From NCBI GenBank assembly GCA_041398745.1, contig JAWKUB010000004.1:620001-684000 (forward strand): a stretch of 64,000 bases of DNA, given 5' to 3'. Below the pieces are notes generated by a model, which was given only the letters and a program-made list of their open reading frames with translations, was not told where the DNA came from and made no database searches. This stretch comes from JACKHO01 sp041398745 (GTDB taxonomy: Bacteria > Planctomycetota > Planctomycetia > Planctomycetales > Planctomycetaceae). Positions within the stretch are counted from its first letter, which is position 1. Every line of letters starts with the position of its first letter. Shown piece by piece: positions 61,358 to 64,000 of this stretch. A program made the translations under genes and the position numbers.

Positions 61358-63514
61358 TTAACGGACCGGAGACTGAGCACTACTCTTCGGCCCAACATCT
61401 TCCCATTTCTTCGGATCAATCCGGCGCACGGCGCCCGTATTGTCCTGTCGTTTGGCCTGGTCATAGATGTCGAGTGTGCCACTTTGCAGAAGGGGGCCAG
61501 GTGGGACGGGGTAGAGTCCCACTGATTTCGGGGCGCCAATGACATTGTTGATTCGGCCGCCACCCCGGTTTGTCGTGCGGTCCCGAACCACGGAGAGGAC
61601 TGCGATTTCATAGACGCTCATGTCGTACAACAGCGCCGGTGGTACTTCGACTTCCCGGACTTCTTCGATTCCCGTCAGCGGAATTCTCCAGGTTTCGATG
61701 ACGCGGGCGCCGGCGTCGCGATTCAACTGGAATGTTGCCGATTGACCCGCCGGAATCTTGACGCGATTGGACTGCGTGGGATTCGTCAGGTCACTGACCA
61801 GAACCCACAGTTCAGCAGTATGCGAATTCACCAACTCGACTGTCGCAGGTTCGAGTGGTGGATTTGGGACAACTTTCCGAGAGACAAAAACGGGAACCCG
61901 TGGCGGCGTGACGGGCACTGGGCCAACTCCTGGAATGCCGGGAACCGCAGCAGTTCGTTGCCAGTAGTATCCCGTCGGTCGGCCGTTCATATTCCGGAAG
62001 TCAATTCGATTTGGTGCCTGGGTGATCAGAAACTGTTCGGGCGTTGATCCGAAGTAACTGAAGACGAGACGGTCGCCCACCAGTTGAACAGTTCCCACGC
62101 GGTCGGGCTTACCAGGCTCAGATGCCTGGAATGTCAGGTCGTTGCGAATTTCAATTTTGGCCCCCTGAGGCCGGTTGGTACCCACCTCAAGCGTTTCCCA
62201 ACTCCCGACAATTCCACCACCCAAAGAAACTGGAAGTTCGGTTAACGTCCACATTTGCCCCGTCACGTTGTCGGTAATGGACATAACCGGCTCGTTCGGT
62301 GGGCCACCATCGTTGTCCAGAGAATACCTGTTGCCGAGCCCGACATTGATCAGACGGAAGGCCGCACCGTCAGAGACAATTCTCCACAACTGCGCATTCG
62401 ACGCCGTGTTGGTTGGTTGCATTGTCGGCCTGGGATCGGTGTTACCAACGCTGAGAGAAAGTCTGTCCCCCAAAGCCACGTTGACAATGCGATAAGTCTG
62501 TGGACCTGCCACCACAAACTTCCACAACTGCGAGTCAAGCTGAGCGCTCAGTGCCATTTCCGTTGCTCCGCTGGCTTGTGCTGCGAACGACCGGGCCGCT
62601 CCCAGAAATGCGTTCGTCAACCGATAGCGCGAAGTGGGATCGATTCCCAGCTTCGTCAACGTCCAGGACTGGCCCGATGCACCACTACTGGCTGCCATGA
62701 AAGGCGCATTCGGTGCGGCCGGTTCAGTATCAAGTGCCGCCCCGGCTCCCAGAGCTTCGTTCGTCAGTTTGAACGTGGTTCCCTGCGGAGTCAGTCGCCA
62801 CAATTGAGCGTTGGAGGTAATGTCGGTCGGTTGCATGGTGACTTGCCCACCGGGTGTCCCGGCGGTCAGCGAGAAACGGTTCCCGAGTGCGATATTAATG
62901 AGTCGATATGTCCCGGTACCGGCTGCGACAAACTGCCAGGACTGGTCATTGAAGTCGCCAGATGGGGTCATTCCTGTTAAGCCGGTCCGATCTGCGGCCA
63001 ACGACTGGCCCGGTCCTAAATGCTCATTCGTCAGCCGATAGCTCTTGCTGCTATCCACCGGTCCTGGGGGAGCAACGGGTGTTGATCCAAGCCCCGGAGT
63101 TGCAGGAAGTCCAAGCGGCGGCATGGGGAGTCCTGCAAGAGGTGGAAGTCCGCCTCCAGCTGGTGGTAATCCGCCGACACGAGTGATTTGCATTTGACTC
63201 GGTCGGAAGAGCGGAGCGCCGAATCCCGTAATAGCACCAATCTGCATATTTCCCGCCCCTTTGCTTGGCCAGCGAATGACCTGACGCAGAGCGTTGCTGG
63301 AGTAGGCGACGAAGCCGGGTGCATCGTACTTCGCATCGCGCGAATAAATACTTGCCTGCCCCTGACTGGTGATGGTTAACGTCGCTGCAGTAAGGTCGGC
63401 AGTCGACTTTGTGGGCGTACCTGGCACTACCAAATCAAACCGTTCCTGAGCCCAAGAATTCCCACCATGTGCCATCAGCAGGATTGCTGACAAAATGAAA
63501 GAGCGTCGGAACAT
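61358..63514 (-). CDS. Secreted protein with ricin-type beta-trefoil repeats
   Basis: A 718-residue exported protein starting at ATG 63514 with GGAGAG five bases upstream; signal peptide ILSAILLMAHGGNSWAQ. After a Pro/Gly-rich linker (GGLPPLAGLPMPPLGLP) two or more ricin-like lectin modules follow. Repeating units are SYRLTNEHLGPGQSLA, FKLTNEALGAGAALD, RYRLTNAFLGAARSFA, TYRIVNVALGDRLSLS and FRLINVGLGNRYSLD, each with a QxW-type strand (SWQF, SWTL, LWRI). The C-terminal part contains another beta-rich domain. Probably carbohydrate binding at the cell surface. Converges with the element-disrupted end of the FG-GAP gene. Confidence 0.82.
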   Translation of the reverse strand: MFRRSFILSAILLMAHGGNSWAQERFDLVVPGTPTKSTADLTAATLTITSQGQASIYSRDAKYDAPGFVAYSSNALRQVIRWPSKGAGNMQIGAITGFGAPLFRPSQMQITRVGGLPPAGGGLPPLAGLPMPPLGLPATPGLGSTPVAPPGPVDSSKSYRLTNEHLGPGQSLAADRTGLTGMTPSGDFNDQSWQFVAAGTGTYRLINIALGNRFSLTAGTPGGQVTMQPTDITSNAQLWRLTPQGTTFKLTNEALGAGAALDTEPAAPNAPFMAASSGASGQSWTLTKLGIDPTSRYRLTNAFLGAARSFAAQASGATEMALSAQLDSQLWKFVVAGPQTYRIVNVALGDRLSLSVGNTDPRPTMQPTNTASNAQLWRIVSDGAAFRLINVGLGNRYSLDNDGGPPNEPVMSITDNVTGQMWTLTELPVSLGGGIVGSWETLEVGTNRPQGAKIEIRNDLTFQASEPGKPDRVGTVQLVGDRLVFSYFGSTPEQFLITQAPNRIDFRNMNGRPTGYYWQRTAAVPGIPGVGPVPVTPPRVPVFVSRKVVPNPPLEPATVELVNSHTAELWVLVSDLTNPTQSNRVKIPAGQSATFQLNRDAGARVIETWRIPLTGIEEVREVEVPPALLYDMSVYEIAVLSVVRDRTTNRGGGRINNVIGAPKSVGLYPVPPGPLLQSGTLDIYDQAKRQDNTGAVRRIDPKKWEDVGPKSSAQSPVR

Positions 63515-63697
63515 GTTTCTCTCCGGGAATTGGCGGCACAAGTCAGCGACCGCGGGTTTGTACCCTCGCTGGACGCATTGCCAACGGCCACGGCCATTTG
63601 GGTGCATCCCTTATTTTTACGAGACGATGGTTTTCTTCCTCCACGTTAACCGCACGTATCATCAGCGTCAAAGCTGGACTGCCGATTGCTGGCTTAG

Positions 63698-63720
63698 GGG
63701 TGCGTCCGATGGATGGTGGC
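63698..63720 (+). mobile_element. Left terminal inverted repeat of an IS that runs out of the window
   Basis: GGGTGCGTCCGATGGATGGT at 63698 matches the ends of the miniature elements (22 of the first 24 bases shared with the right end of copy C). It lies four bases outside the transposase stop codon, the expected position of an IS end. Confidence 0.8.
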
Positions 63721-63724
63721 GGTT

Positions 63725-64000
63725 TTATCCTGTGAGTGTGAGGTTTTGCCAGGTTTGGTGCCAGTGGCCGTTGAGGTAGGCGCAGCGGAGGGCTGTCACG
63801 GCGGTGGCGCCGGCGCGGCTCCAGTGCATGCCGGGACCTTTCAGTCGGAGGCCCACAAGTTGTTTCGCGGAAGACTCAATCATGCCGCTCCCAATCGTCC
63901 ACCCTCGCGAGTGGTAACGCGGGTAGTCCGTTTCCGCCAGGCGTGTGCGGATGTAGTTGCTCAACTTCTGCATGGCTGGCGGGAGTGAATCATCGGGACT
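63725..64000 (-). CDS. Transposase, C-terminal part (ISKra4-like; start outside the window)
   Basis: The frame is open on the minus strand from the window edge to the stop codon at 63725, covering 91 residues. The sequence YPRYHSRGWTIGSGMIESS with the following KQLVGLRLKGPGMHWSRAG is typical of the C-terminus of ISKra4-type transposases, which contains the last catalytic acidic residue (the Glu of MIESS). The rest of the gene lies beyond 64000. The IS end lies at 63698-63720. Confidence 0.82.
   Translation of the reverse strand, partial: SPDDSLPPAMQKLSNYIRTRLAETDYPRYHSRGWTIGSGMIESSAKQLVGLRLKGPGMHWSRAGATAVTALRCAYLNGHWHQTWQNLTLTG

Overview
The window comes from the chromosome of a member of the Planctomycetota. 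The evidence is a PSCyt1/DUF1549/DUF1553 (PSD1-type) cytochrome protein, an FG-GAP exoprotein with a LEPR-XLL-like N-terminus, an ECF sigma factor paired with a TPR-carrying Ser/Thr kinase, a Cys-type sulfatase, many secreted or lipid-anchored proteins, abundant palindromic repeats, and a Planctomycetes-Verrucomicrobia (PVM) type bacterial microcompartment (BMC) operon. I cannot name a genus. No rRNA, CRISPR array or replication origin was seen.

Layout. 1-6.1 kb: a partial gene, arabinose-5-phosphate isomerase (kdsD-like), a very large LptA/OstA-like protein and a tandem TlpA lipoprotein. 6.2-7.5 kb: two paralogous small membrane proteins, with several repeat elements between and beside them. 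7.6-9.7 kb: TadE / vWA-TadG / TadE cluster. 9.9-16.3 kb: alpha/beta hydrolase lipoprotein, DegT-family protein, a miniature transposable element and the PSD1 protein. 16.3-22.7 kb: tRNA-Arg, secreted proteins of unknown function, and a vWA protein whose reading frame is broken at a run of nine A and continues in the next ORF. 22.9-25.9 kb: kinase with a Met-Pro-Gly tandem repeat, accA, tRNA-Pro. 25.9-27.3 kb: ArsR/AHSA1 pair under a perfect 38-bp palindrome. 27.5-37.3 kb: phosphodiesterase-like, SASA esterase, sulfatase, ECF sigma factor, TPR kinase, Tat-type amine oxidase. 37.4-44.2 kb: hydrolase, amidohydrolase, and a MoxR/DUF58/transglutaminase operon.

44.5-54.1 kb is the BMC operon: DeoR regulator, PduL, two BMC-H, acetate kinase, three BMC-P, CoA-acylating aldehyde dehydrogenase, class II aldolase, an RpiB-like protein and two coupled membrane proteins, closed by a strong terminator. 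Read together, the aldolase makes lactaldehyde from a deoxysugar phosphate. The dehydrogenase turns this into an acyl-CoA, PduL exchanges CoA for phosphate, and AckA makes ATP. Inserted in the operon between ackA and the first BMC-P gene is a four-helix-bundle (23S rRNA IVS-type) gene enclosed by 41-bp inverted repeats. A solo copy of the same hairpin repeat lies at 38.28 kb. I regard this cassette as the most unusual object in the window.

54.3-64 kb: a membrane protein gene with an amber codon inside a CxxC motif, an SDR, dprA, FG-GAP proteins (one truncated), a ricin-like lectin protein, and the end of an IS at the right edge. The terminal repeat of this IS matches the ends of three miniature elements elsewhere in the window.
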